Assembly (NCBI GenBank): GCA_037074705.1
Contig: CM073595.1
Coordinates: 24,516,501 to 24,580,500, forward strand
Length of the DNA stretch: 64,000 nucleotides
From: Zhengitettix transpicula
Lineage: Eukaryota; Arthropoda; Insecta; Orthoptera; Tetrigidae
Direction: 5' to 3'
Numbering within the stretch: position 1 is the stretch's first letter; the number at the start of each line of letters is the position of its first letter. This document shows positions 1 through 11,772 of this stretch, piece by piece. Under the pieces are notes generated by a model. That model had not been told where the DNA came from. It did no database searches and saw nothing but the letters and a program-made list of their open reading frames with translations. A program made the position numbers and the translations under genes.

Positions 1-715
1 AAAGCAGCCTTATTTAACTGATAGACGCTTCCAAACGATGAGAATATAAATTTTCAATTTCTCACTGATCAACGATGATTCACATTGACTGATAGACGCG
101 TCCATATATATTTTATGACCATTTTAAAAATAAAAAACCATTATTTGTCAACATATAAGTAAATCAAACTTTCCCACAACTCACGCCGAGTTTACATGCA
201 TTCTTGAAACCACATGACCTTTTATCTTATGAAACAGATTTTATTTGGAAAAAATTAATTGGTAACATTGGTGTATATATTTATATATATATTCATCCAT
301 TTATTTTTATTTTATCGAAATATCAGCTCTACAAAAATAAATTACTAACTTAAACGTAGGTTTATGAAGCACTGTATATTAACGGAAACAGAAACAGTAT
401 CGTCATCAGTAGAACAGAAGAGAGATAAATAGGAATCAACTACGAGAACATTATTGAAAAATTAAAAATTAATTTTATAATTATACAGCACGTAAAAATA
501 CTGTAAACCAAAGTCGCATAATATTTTTGATTACAATTTTTTTCTGTAAAAAAAATAACTGCAACATTATCTTCAATACAATAGTGAGATTGTATGTATG
601 GGAATAAATTTGTGGACGAGTATGATCAAGAAGATCGAAAGTTTCAGAAGAAATTAAAACTCATAAATGTATTGTGACTCAAATTTTTTTTAAAATTATG
701 GAAAAGTATTTAATA

Positions 716-719
<4 letters not shown>
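1..719. other. Unassigned AT-rich sequence
   Basis: AT-rich sequence with no convincing coding frame, RNA gene or repeat relationship to the rest of the window that I could see. Confidence 0.5.

Positions 720-770
<51 letters not shown>
720..770. repeat. (TA)n microsatellite
   Basis: About 50 bp of uninterrupted TA dinucleotides. Open frames made of alternating Tyr-Ile across it are repeat translation, not protein. Unlike the tracts near 5250 and 41157, no LTR-like end directly follows it. Confidence 0.97.
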
Positions 771-771
<1 letters not shown>

Positions 772-773
<2 letters not shown>

Positions 774-1857
774 AATCACAAAGAACTAGTAAAAGAGGTG
801 TCGAATACACGCTTGCAGACGTTTCAAGGTACATACAAAGCAAGACATCATTTTGAGATAAATTGCAGACTCGAATATTCTTCGTCAAGAATAATCAATC
901 TGCTACAAAGAGAAAAAAAATGCGGTCTCATGAAATAAAGGAAAAAGGGAGGAAAATTTTTTAGTGAATGAATTTATGCTTTTAAGTAAGAAGAGAGCCG
1001 TCGGCAAAAGGAATCCGAGCAAGTGAGCGTCACTGACGTCTTCACTTTTATCTTAAGAATTTATTTGCGGCGACCGGACCATTAATAGCTTTCTCGTGCG
1101 ACGGAGCAGAACATTCTCGTGGGTTCACCTGTCATAGCCACAACCTCTCAATCACGCTGTTAATGTGCCGACGTTCTAACCAACTTTTACGTTTCATCAC
1201 GGAACATTTTTCGAGAACTGTGTGATTGGCAACAGTCCAAATTAAAGCTCGTTTGGAACGGGACCTACAATAAGTTTGTAATAGGATTTCTGTCCTTTAT
1301 CTTCTTGAACAATTTGGGGAGATAAGTTAAATTTTTACGTAATAACGCGTAAAGATTGATTCGTAGACGTGCGTTTACACCTTTGACCACCAAAGTGGTA
1401 TTAGTTTGGTAACTGTGTGCGTTTCTGCCGTTAAAATCAAATATTTCCCATTAAAATCACTAACTGGTATAGTTTGACAAAACATTATTTTCGATACAAG
1501 AGGATTTATTTATAATTATACTAAGGAACGACTCACCGTCACATAAGAAAAAAATACTCGTTTACCGAATAATATAAATGATTTTACTGGAAGTTCTAGA
1601 GTACGTGAAGGAACACGTGGATTCTGCGTTGGTGCGCGACTTGGTTTGAATGCTTTCTCATCGCCCACGACCTTTCTGCAAATTGATTTTGCAAATCTTA
1701 TTCATAACTTCCCTTATATCAACATAGCTGTTGCGTTAAGCAGAGAACGCTGTGCATTGATTATCATCTACAACGTGGCTTTGGCTTTCGGGTTGTATAT
1801 TCTGGTTCTATTGCTATTCTGGTTCTGGGAGTAGCTGAATACCAAGAACCATGCGAT
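772..1857. other. Unassigned sequence
   Basis: Mixed composition, somewhat richer in GC around 990-1250. No recognisable protein, RNA or transposon sequence. The short open frame at 1646-1834 shows no family signature. Confidence 0.45.
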
Positions 1858-2060
1858 GGAAAAAAAAGCTATACGTTGAAAATAAATAGAAAATTTTAGA
1901 AAAATTCCCTATACTAATCCAATTTAATCAAATAATGATTCTATAATACTGTTTTCTCATTCATACTCTACAGAGAGCTCATTAATAATAGTTAAACGTC
2001 TTCAACACTAAGTGATTTAAATGTAAAAATAATTTGTGTATAATTGCAAAACTACAGAAT
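1858..2060 (+). repeat. 203-bp direct repeat, copy 1
   Basis: Runs from ggaaaaaaagctatacg to aaaactacag and recurs almost unchanged at 2270-2469. Differences are a few substitutions, for example attaatttgtg against attagtata near the 3' end. The two copies flank about 208 bp that contain a ribozyme-like motif. It could be a very long target duplication, a segmental duplication or two related terminal repeats. Confidence 0.85.
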
Positions 2061-2091
2061 TGACTTAAATTAAAAATTACATTTAACTACA

Positions 2092-2130
2092 AAACGTTTC
2101 GCCGCTATGTTCAGCGACCTCTTCAGTTGT
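2092..2130 (-). other. Hammerhead-like motif, copy P1
   Basis: On the minus strand this reads CTGAAGA, then a 6-bp stem GTCGCT/AGCGGC around a short loop, then GAAACG. The order of core elements is that of a type of hammerhead ribozyme found in Penelope-like retroelements. One extra nucleotide lies between CTGAAGA and stem II, so the fold is not strictly canonical. Similar motifs occur at 29196, 39750, 39980, 48066, 48242 and 56731. Activity is not shown. Confidence 0.45.
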
Positions 2131-2269
2131 ATCTAAAAATTAATCAATAAATATAATAAAAAAAGACAGTAATAGGTTGATTCCCAAACAAATAAATAAA
2201 ATTATGGTTACTTACATAATTTAATACAAGTCAGATCAAGTTCTATTTTGATTTATGTTTTGGATGTAT

Positions 2270-2469
2270 GGAAAAAAAGCTATACGTTGAAAATAAATAA
2301 ATTTTTTTAGAAAAATTCCCCATACTAATCCAATTTAATCGAATAATGATTCTATAATACTGTTTTCTCATTCATACTCTACAGAGAGCCCATTAATAAT
2401 AGTTAAACGTCTTCAACACTAAGTGATTTAAATGTAAAAATAATTAGTATATTATTGCAAAACTACAGA
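2270..2469 (+). repeat. 203-bp direct repeat, copy 2
   Basis: Second copy of the repeat at 1858-2060, same orientation. The sequence after it (atgtatttgaacc) differs from that after copy 1. Confidence 0.85.
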
Positions 2470-2777
2470 TGTATTTGAACCTTCCCATTTTTTTTATCAG
2501 TCTCAATGAATAAAATTTAAGATTTATTTAAAACATTTATTCACTAGCTTTCAGTCTTATTCCACCTTAAAATGAGTCAAATTTTATAAAAAATTATTTT
2601 GAAGTCAAGACTTCCATTATTAAATTTCCAGATGTCCGGAATATTTAATTTTACATCCTTGCAGTAAGTGGTTATATTGATAATTCCTACGTACATGTCA
2701 AAATTAATAATTCGGTCTTTATTAAAAATGAACGAATCAAAAATTTTATTTTAGGCAATGTTCCAAATAGCCGACAT

Positions 2778-2985
2778 CCTGTGGTGTAGGGGTCAGCGTG
2801 ACTGCCTCGTTTCACAGAGATCCCGGGTTCGAATCCCGGCAAGGGCATGGATGTTTATGTATTTGAGAGATACTCTCGTCAAATCAATCCCCCGACAAGG
2901 TCAACTGAGTTCCCATAATGAGTCGCTAATAACTGTTGATGTGACTGTAAATAAGTCAATAATAATGTTCCAAAATAATTAGAAC
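2778..2985 (+). mobile_element. tRNA-derived SINE, copy 1
   Basis: The head is tRNA-like. It has an A-box-like region in gtggtgtaggggtcagcg and a B box, GGTTCGAATCC, at about 2827. The body continues through a shared segment (actctcgtcaaat, cccccgacaagg, gagtcgctaataac) and ends in an AT-rich tail after gactgtaaataagtcaataa. The same head-body order occurs at 32764-34180 and inverted at 21040-21238; a tail-only piece lies near 51090. It would be transcribed by RNA polymerase III and mobilised by a LINE. The open frame across it is incidental. Confidence 0.85.
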
Positions 2986-3369
2986 CTATTTTATCAATAT
3001 ACGTCTTAGTCATTTAATCCGTTAAAGATAAATTAATCATTTGTCGGACGTGCCCTTTAGAGGTATAGATGATTAATTAACAAAATTAATTTAATAATGA
3101 TGATCCTGACTTAAAAATAATATTTTATAAAATTTTATTAGAAGTTTAAGATACTGAATTAATTTATTAAAATTATATTTATTGAGATTGATAAAGAAGT
3201 GGGGTTATGAAAATTAAAATTCCAAATCAATAAAATATCATCTTTCATAATATCAGAAATAAATTAATTACTTTTAGGGAGAATTAGAAGGCGAAATACA
3301 TTTCTCGATTCGTATCAATAAAAAATCTATTTTACAAAACCAAATTTTGCTGTAAATTTAACAGAACAT

Positions 3370-3905
3370 GTTTTTTTTTAGGGCAACAGGCTACATGAGG
3401 GTAATCCACTTTGGGCAACTCCCCTTTAATAGCATAGGAAGGGATTTGAAAGGGGGGATGCGGAAGGGTAGAGGAAGGTAGCCAAGGGTTAACTAGGGCC
3501 CCCGGGCTATATTTTAAGGATCCTACCCGGCATTCGCCTAAAGAAATGCAGGGAAAAACTTAGAAAAACCTGCATCGGGTCCGATAGCGGGAGAGGAGTT
3601 TGCTGTGGGGACGCAGCATTCCCTTCTCCGTGCCTCGACGACTTTAGGAGGCAGCTGGCCGACTATTCCAATGGGAATAGCGAATAGCGAATAACTCTTA
3701 CCGTATGCCCAAGGTCTGCGACCCCGGAACATACACCTCTCAAAACAGGCCGAGGTGCCTCGGCTTGTGGGAACCTTAGTTCAAAAACGGAGAGGAAAAG
3801 GCATACCCAAAGGTAGCCCCTTCGTATCTCTCCTAAAAGGTTCTGCCTGCGAGAAAAAATCCCTCGCAGGTTACCTGCGAGAGAATCCTCTCGTAGGCTT
3901 TGAGC
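3370..3905 (-). mobile_element. Poly(A) retroposon, family R, copy 1
   Basis: A minus-strand element starts after a T tract (its poly(A) tail) and runs to about 3905. It is flanked by the 11-bp direct repeat taacagaacat at 3359-3369 and 3906-3916, a good target-site duplication. Conserved internal blocks include ggctaccttcctctaccc and gctattaaaggggagttgcc. It carries no reverse transcriptase and no tRNA boxes that I can see. This is the longest copy, extending about 130 bp further at the 5' side than the copy at 35281. It may be a SINE with a non-tRNA head or the 3' end of a LINE. Confidence 0.8.
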
Positions 3906-3916
3906 TAACAGAACAT

Positions 3917-4261
3917 CTTTTTTTTTTTTTTTTTTTAGGGCAATAGGCTACACGAGGGTAATCCACTTAGGGCAACTTCCCTTTAATAGCATAGGAAGGG
4001 ATTTGAAAGGGGGGATGCGGAAGGGTAGAGGAAGGTAGCCAAGGGTTACTAGGGCCCCCGGGCTATATTTTAAGGATCCTACCCGGCATTCGCCTAAAGG
4101 AATGCAGGGAAAACCTTAGAAAAACCTGCATCGGGTAGGTCGGGCATTGGGTACTTGTCCCACGCCCTTCCGATAGCGGGAGAGGAGTTTGCTGTGGGGA
4201 CGCAGCTTACCCCTCGCCATGCCTTGGCCTGTTTAGGAGGCAGCTGGCCGACTATTCCAAT
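3917..4261 (-). mobile_element. Poly(A) retroposon, family R, copy 2 (5'-truncated)
   Basis: A second copy sits directly against the target duplication of copy 1, in the same orientation, with a long T tract (poly(A) tail) at 3918-3938. Homology ends at ctattccaat near 4261, so the 5' part is missing, as expected for LINE-type truncation. It keeps a segment (gtcgggcattgggtacttg) that copy 1 has lost. Confidence 0.8.
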
Positions 4262-5246
4262 CAGAATACTTTATAACTTAAACATTTCATTCCCCAAACT
4301 GACAGCATTTTTGACTGAAAATATCCGTAGAAAATGGCAGAAAGCATCTCCCTAGGGAAACAAATCGCTTGAACATGACCGACACACAAAGACAGCTCAG
4401 AAATTTATTCTCATGTAGTATTTCTATTTTTGTAATTTTATTCTTTAAAAATTTACGATTCAGTATGTCATAAATAAATATAAGTTATCAGAGATTGGGG
4501 CGTATAAAATAACTAAACATTTTTATTAAAACAAGAATATAATTTGGAAGTTGAGTGAAATTATTATTATAACTATAATGATTTTTATTATATTTTCTTT
4601 GTGCTGGGTACTGAGGAACAGTGTTACTTAAAATGAAAACCGAAGTACATGACAAAAAAAAAGGTAAATCGTAAAATAGGCATCCGAGGAATGTTGTCCT
4701 GTGGAGGATGTGAGTGAACGTTAAGAGTTGATTAGACGTTATTGGCTGACGTCCTGGCGATGTCCCTCTATTGAAATAGTTGCCCGATTCTCAATTTATA
4801 ACAGTAGCACTCTCTAGAACAGTCCTCGTACATTTCTCCACAGTTACAACACACTTGCTTCGGGGTGCAAAGATTATATATATCTTCTGCTTCACCTCCC
4901 CCCTCCCACCGCGGCCACGTTGCATAAACAACAATAAATTAAATTGTCATTCTCTACGACGCGTAAACTAGCCTTCCGCTCGGCGCAGTACGCACTTGCA
5001 CAAACAATCGCCTTGAATAAGTCCGCAGTCGGCCGCTCCGGAAACCATCAATCCTTGTCGACTGGCAGGCCAACACCTCCATATTCACCAAAATAGTGTG
5101 AATTTTCTCTAAAGCACACCAAATAGTAAAATTATTTATTCATATCAAGTAAGCCGAGATATAATGTTCATGATGTTTTTCTTCTTAATATTTTTGTTAT
5201 TGCTAATTAATGCTATTTGTTTAATGGACATATTTTATATCCTATT

Positions 5247-5248
<2 letters not shown>
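4262..5248. other. Unassigned sequence
   Basis: AT-rich up to about 4670, then a more GC-balanced part (4680-5080). No coding frame with recognisable family features. Confidence 0.45.

Positions 5249-5249
<1 letters not shown>

Positions 5250-5295
<46 letters not shown>
5250..5295. repeat. (TA)n microsatellite
   Basis: About 46 bp of TA repeats, ending exactly where the GC-rich element 5296-6142 begins. An ATATATA remnant lies on that element's other side. Confidence 0.95.
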
Positions 5296-5297
<2 letters not shown>

Positions 5298-6142
5298 CAA
5301 CGGTACGTCACTCGCTCGGCCAAAACAGCGGTCAAAGCGAATTTTATAAAGGATGAGGTTGGGGATCACCGAGGAAAACCGTGGAGGGACGTGACCAGAT
5401 TCGACGGTGGCAAATGAAAGTCGTAAACCCAGGGTACTTTACAGCTTATAATTTCAAAACAAATCAAATACAATTCTCTCAAGAAGATTCAGAACAGTTC
5501 ACTAGCCTCAGGTCTAATACACAAGAGAAATCGGTCGACCATCCACACGTTAAACAGGTACTTAACGTTCGTCCTCGTTCAACCCCGGGGTGGCGCGTTG
5601 AAGTCGGGCCTGGCTCGTCATCTCGCTGGTCGCAGACGTCTGGGATGACCGAGTCGACTGGATTCCACACGACCGAGGACGACTGCGGGCGGGCGGCGGA
5701 GTGTTGGGCGAACAAACTCGTGGACGGCGATGCACGAAGGTGTTTCCTTCCAGGTCGTAGAAGAAGGCTATATTCGCTCCGGGCTCTCTCACTAGAAGAA
5801 GACTGTGTTCGCTCCGGGCTCTCTCACTGGAAGACAACTGTATTCGCTCGTCAACCCGCTAGCAGAACTAAACTTTGGGGTCCACTCGCCAGCTCGCCTC
5901 GGGCCCCCGGCTGATTGGTCGAAGATCGGCCAATCCTCGCGACCTTCCGGTCGCCGCTTCACCAGGCGGAAGTTGTACCTCGGCCACGTGGGTCCGTATC
6001 GGGCACAAACCACGGGCCCTATTATCCCTGTTATCAAAACACTCGCAATGTCTGTTCAACACAACTGATAAAACAAAGGAAAATTTAGAAAAGAAATAAA
6101 TTTGTATAGCGCAACAGTGACTGAACCGTCTGTTCTGTCACA
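5296..6142. mobile_element. Candidate LTR-like insertion in (TA)n
   Basis: A GC-rich block in AT-rich surroundings begins TGCAACGG and ends TCTGTCACA, so it has TG...CA ends. ATAT lies on both sides (5292-5295 and 6143-6146), although the left side is within a TA repeat, which weakens the test. It holds an AATAAA-like sequence near 6095 and a short tandem repeat at 5769-5855. Frames here of 60-177 residues overlap in several phases and look like chance frames in GC-rich DNA. It may be a solo LTR of another family or an unrelated GC-rich insertion. Confidence 0.4.
5769..5855 (+). repeat. Short tandem repeat, ~38-bp unit
   Basis: The unit with core ttcgctccgggctctctcac occurs twice in full (about 5772 and 5809), and a third partial unit starts at ttcgctcgtc near 5843. 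Confidence 0.85.
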
Positions 6143-6146
6143 ATAT

Positions 6147-8152
6147 ATAATTTTATATTACTTTAAATATTTCATTAGATAACGATGAACAGATTAATTT
6201 CTGTTGCATTTACCCAGAGATATGATGTAAATGGCAACGCTGTTTCCTCACATAGAACGGTTTTTTTTTCTAAAGATTATATATACGTAGTAAGGATCAT
6301 AGAACCCTGGCGAGCTTGCCTATGATCGCTGTTCTCGAAGCGTCAAGTGGAGGTGTTAGTAATTATTATTTAACAAGTAATTTGTCTAAGATCAATGCGG
6401 TATTCTCCTCGTACATGCAAAGCTGTAGAAAAAAATGAAATTGTTTATCGCGATCCATAGATACTCCTTCAAATTTAATATTCAAAGTGTTAAAAAAGAA
6501 AATTTAGATTTTTCATGAATAATTCCTATCCGTTTATCTTTCTAAGTCCATTGCTTCGATCTTCATGTCGGTGGTTTGTGCCAAAGATCATTGTTATCGG
6601 TAATAGGTGCTTTCGATATACAATATAGACGTTATGTTCCTTCATGATCTTTAATCTTGTCGTCACTAGAGAATTTAGGAGAATGGAAGTAATGCTCCTA
6701 GCCTATGTTTTTACGACTTTCAGTCCAGTCCAGAAAAGTTAGAAAATTAGTCAGGAATAAAAAAACCGTAAATGAAAGTTGTACATTGCAGCATTTTTTT
6801 TCGAAAGTTAATACATGACAATATGTCATCAATTATAATCTATTTTCATGTTTTAACCTAATAATTTTTGGCTTTTTGTTGCTGTTTGACTGTGGCTGGA
6901 TAATGAGGAACGAATTACGGGGGCAGATATCTTGAACTTGCCATTAAACGTTTTGAAATTGCTGGAAGACAACCTCAATAGATTTAGATTTATTATTCAT
7001 TCCATTACTCCTCGGTCTCATAATATGAGAAAATAATAAATTAATATATTTATACAAAGTTTAAAAAACAAATATAGTACTTTACAAATAAAAAATATAA
7101 TTTAATACAACGTTAAAGATATTAATATTTTCGTAATTAAAGATATGATAAGTATATTTTCAATTTTCATTCGGCGGAGTTTCCAGCAGCAAATCTTACT
7201 TCGATTCCCGTCGAACATGAAATAGAACTCGGCAGTTACATTCTACGAGATTAATAATCGTAAAATAATAACATAACCTGAAAGGATACCAGCAAACTAT
7301 TTTATTAAAAGGGATCTAATCTGTCCTTCCCATCTACGAACTCTTTCAACGAGTAATATGCTCCATTAATTACCAAAAATTTACGGAGAAAGAGTCTCCT
7401 AATGCTTTTTTTTTTTGTAAAATGAAAGTCTGAGCAACAAGAAAGTGCAGATGTGCTACAAATCTAAGTTTGACCTACCTCATTGTCGGGGGTTACTATT
7501 CTGATCATGTGTAGCCACGCGACGCACTAATTCATGAAATCGATTTTCCGACAACGTAATGCAGTCGCCGACCTGTTTCGTGTCATCGAGGCTTATGTGG
7601 AGAGTTCAATGGTGATGAATTTGCGAGCGAATAAAACACAAAGAGCTGAGGAAATACGACGAACTTTATGAGAACTCTTCTGTGCGTCTTTTCAGGCCGT
7701 AAAATCGCTCCACAGTTATTTTTCTTTTTTGCAAATCCTCCCACTGTCACCCTTTTCTCGGACGCACCATTGGGTAGAAAGTAGTATACGATGCTGCTCG
7801 ACTGTGAGAAATAATATCAAATACGGCGGGATATACGTTTGACCAAATGTACGATTATGCGCCAAGTATCAAGTAACTATCAGCTATAAAGGTTTATTTC
7901 ACATCAGTCCTCCGTTCCGGAAATAGAGAACTTCAACAACTGTATGAGTAAATATAAAAAAAATATTTTTTCTGTAAGTTAAATTCAAACTCCACGTTTA
8001 AATCAGTCGCAAATTAAACACTAATATTTTCTTCAGTTGTTAATTTAATATGGTTTTCATCAAAACTTTTGACTGTACGCCACAATCATCTTCAATAGTC
8101 CAATATAACATTACATCAGTTTAATCCTAAAATTTCAATATAAAATATGTAT
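6147..8152. other. Unassigned sequence
   Basis: No recognisable coding sequence, RNA gene or relation to the repeat families of the window. Part of 7480-7800 is less AT-rich but has no family signature. Confidence 0.4.
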
Positions 8153-8156
8153 ACAT

Positions 8157-9255
8157 TGTAATAATTTCTTTACATAGCTTAACATCCTTTGACAATAATT
8201 CTGGATATGAATTATGTGGCGTTTTTAAATGAAAAGAACTATTACGTGAAAACTATTAAACAAGATTTATTAACAATTTTAAAACAAGTATTCAAATTAC
8301 AAAATATTTGGGATCTCAGGGTCTTGAACTGGGTTTGATAATGGCAGAATTTATATAATCAAAATCACAAAAATTACATTTGCTTTATATGGGAATCAAT
8401 GCATCTGAACATAGACGAAATTTGTTGCTGAATAAATAATACTAAAGATTGAATTTAAACAATTTCAATTTTTATCAAGAAATAAAGAATGATCTGAATA
8501 ACTAAAGATCTCATTTTATCGATAATTAAAGAACGATCTGACGTTTATCTTTTAAACGTGGTTTACAATGATTTTAAAGTTTTCTTTCTACTTACGGCAG
8601 CCCAGGTCTCATTTAACTTTTCGTGCACAATTTTGGTGATATCACTGATTCTAAGTTCTCACAGACTCTAAATGATCACAGACTCTAATTAGCGTAGTTT
8701 GTTAGTTGGTTTAAAATAACTTTGTCGATTCTCGATGATTTACTGCAACCTGGATTTGTAGGTCTCGTGGATTTTTGTTGAAAATGCGCCTCATTGGTTT
8801 TGTCTGTTGACTGAAGACTAGTTCAGTTTCTGCATTTTTGATATAACAGCGTACTGGTTACTGGAACACTTTCTCGTTCTTTAAATTAGACTTTTTTTTC
8901 ATTCTCGCTGCTGACTGACTAAATTGTTCAACTTTTCGTGTATTAGAATTTTGTGGTCTTTACACCTCGCCGTTTATTGCCTGACTGTACTACTCTTGTA
9001 AAATAGACTTTGCTGGTCTTTATGCCTCGCCGTTCATTGCCTGACTGTTCGTTCTTTTCGTCTCTTCTATTTGCTGTCTGCTGCCCGACTATTCGTTCGT
9101 CTCGTAAATTTTGAGCGCGTAAAACCTTCTCGACCGATCAACAATACTTTCTTTGCCTTGCCGGTTTGTTGCAGCGTCCGCTATATCCACCAATAATGAG
9201 TCCTCTACAATTCAACTTTTCAATTAGAACAATGCCTTAATTACCAATTACTACA
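8157..9255 (-). mobile_element. LTR-like element, copy D
   Basis: Starts TGTAATAA and ends ACTACA. It is flanked by the 4-bp direct repeat ACAT at 8153-8156 and 9256-9259. ACAT is not palindromic, so this is the clearest duplication in the family. It shares internal blocks with the copy at 13069 (a gggtct...actgggtttga block, and a run of gatctga then a tctttta segment). The inner second end and primer-site-like sequence of the other copies are not recognisable here. Strand is inferred from the other copies. Confidence 0.6.
8950..9048 (+). repeat. Direct repeat inside LTR-like copy D
   Basis: The segment tggtctttacacctcgccg...attgcctgactgt is repeated about 61 bp later with few changes. Copy E has a different short-repeat expansion at the corresponding place. 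Confidence 0.75.
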
Positions 9256-9259
9256 ACAT

Positions 9260-11770
9260 ATAAAATTTAACAATTAATTATACTAATTTATTATCATTAC
9301 AATATTTAAAACTGAAATCAAAATTCATAATTTAAAAAACAATGTTAATATATATAATAAAAAATGTTAGGATTAATATTGCCATGGTTTGTTAAATGAT
9401 GTATTTTTGTTTGTGATTAAAATATAGAAATGATAATAATTATTTTTAATTACGATTAATTGATGTATTTAATATTGAAGATAGTAAATATACATAATGC
9501 ATATTGAAATTTTCGGTTTAAACCTATAAAATTTCGTTTCAGACTAAAGAAGGTAATTATGACGTCAACCGAAAGCTACTTCGACATCAAAATCAAATAA
9601 ACGCAGTCTTTAATTTCCTTGTATATTGTATATAATTTATAGAAAATATACTTATCAGCCTTAATTAAAATTAAATTTTGAATATTTAAAAAATATTAGT
9701 TTCAAAAATACTCTAAAATATAATTCATTAGGTTCTTACTTCATACAAAAAAGACAACTCTGTAATTACAGATTAGGAATAAAAAATACTCTTGTAAATA
9801 AGAAATAGTATTAAATACAGTTTCTATTTAGTCTAAAGATATAAAACTCAATTTAAAGTGAGGAAAACATCGTTTTTCAAGAAAAGAATGGTGTAGGTAC
9901 TAATAAACAGAAATACAATTTCTATCAACATTAAAGCTCAATTTAAACACATAAAAACATTGCTATTCAAGAAGAAGAATGGTATAGGTAATCATTAAAA
10001 GTCTACTTAAATAATTGTAATAAAGTAACACCCTAAATCTCCAGTGTACGAATATTTAAATTGTTATAATGGCAAAAATGGTAGCGTGCCTTCAGGAGGA
10101 ACATTTTGTGAATTGTGTACAATAATTAAAAATCATTGAAAAAAATTCAGAACTAGTTAACTACACAGTTCAATATTTTTATAGCTGTATGACCAGTTGA
10201 GTGCTTAAATCGATATTTTGTTATAGGCTACTTTATTTCGGATTTTCTGATGAGATTTTTCCGGGTTTTTATGATTCATATCTTATAAATAAAAACAAGG
10301 GGTGCAAGTTATTATTAGTGCAGAGGAAGTGCGAAAAAGTATTCCTTAGAAGCCTTACAATGGAAGGAACTATGTTCTTCGTATCTTATCACACCCGATT
10401 TAACATTAGGAATATTTTGCTTGCCTGTTGCATTCAAGAAACGGGCGCTCATTTTTTGTTACGAGGATGATGAAGATAAAAATATTCCTTGCTTTTTTTT
10501 ATTTGGAACAATTTGAATTGAAAAATAGAAGTTAGAAATTTATATGAGTTGTATGCTTTACGTACGTTTTAATATATAATTTTCTAATTCGTCCTTACGA
10601 CCTCATTTTTATAATATCCACGTAACATGATTGAAAATGAATACCAATATGAAAAATTTGTACCGTATTCAAATTTACCTTCTCTCGAGCTTGCGTATAA
10701 TTTTATAGTTTTTTCCGTCGGACCCGGCGTTAAACCGAACTAGTGAACTCGGAACGTTTCTCTCCAGTTTAGAGCTTTGATGTATTTTTCGGATAAAATC
10801 TCGCCGAAACACTAGTCAGGACCATATCAAGATTCTCTTTGTAACGAATATAATTACGAATTTTAAAACCAAGGATCCAACATTCCTCCCGTCGTGTTGT
10901 ACGAAAAATTCTACGTAGACCATTAGCAATAATTAATGTACAGCCCGATACGTATCATTGTCACACGCGTGTAGAGAAAGCCCTACAACATACGTTATTC
11001 TGTCAGTACAATCAGCCACAGCTGAAATTTAGACTTAAGATATTTCTAAACCGACTGGAACGTAAGTCACAATCGATCCAGTAATGTGGAACTATTTTCT
11101 ATTTTTCCATAATATTTATTTCGGGAAACGCCTTGAAGTAATTCAAAAATTATCGAGATAATTTGATTATTAATCGATACCTCGAGAGTTAAGTTCAGCA
11201 ATTTTACTCTGTACAGGGCTTATTTATAGATTGATTATAAAAACGATTTAGTGGCAGTTTACATAACGGAGAATATTTCTCGTGTGTATAAATGTTATCA
11301 TTGAAAACGAATGAGGTGTTCTGAAACCTGCTAAAACAAAGGCTAATTAACTTTGTTTCCAAGTCTAATAGCGGATACCAAGCCAGAGTACATAGCAACG
11401 CGGCAATTATGCGCATATCTTTATGCATTTTACCTCGTAAATATTCGTGCTATCGTACAATTAGCAACTGCTAGGACGAAATAATTTTTATCAGAACGTA
11501 TTGGTATTAATATCAGCTGTAGAGTTTCGATCTCTCGTTTATTTTCAGACAGAGGCTGCTGGCAGACTCGTATATATTTTTTAAAAAATGAGTCAAGTGA
11601 TCTATAACACGCAGAAGTGCGAGGATAAGCCAGAAATTACTAAAAAAAATATAATAGATGGTTCTGACAGTAACGAAACAGGTTTACTTCTGAGTAGTAC
11701 AATCTTAAAATAATTTTCAGTCTAATTCCGTAGTCAAAGCACGTAGATTCTGTTGTATTTTGAATCAAAA
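9260..11770. other. Unassigned AT-rich sequence
   Basis: Very AT-rich to about 10100, then mixed. The 89-codon frame at 10201-10470 has no signature I recognise and is probably chance. A short near-duplicate (ctcaatttaaag/acacataaaaaca...caagaa...gaatggtgtagg) occurs at about 9848-9898 and 9930-9986. Confidence 0.4.
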
Positions 11771-11772
11771 GT

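Noticed and set aside
674..888. Open frames on both strands through the TA tract
   Set aside because: They consist of alternating Tyr-Ile encoded by the microsatellite.
2778..2850. Functional tRNA gene
   Set aside because: The head has A and B boxes but is fused to a shared body and tail in several copies, so it is a SINE.
5381..6099. Several overlapping frames up to 177 residues, on both strands
   Set aside because: They overlap in many phases in a GC-rich block with few stops, show no domain, and include translated tandem repeat.
9260..10480. 89-residue frame at 10201-10470 as a gene
   Set aside because: No signature, no neighbouring coding exon, AT-rich surroundings.
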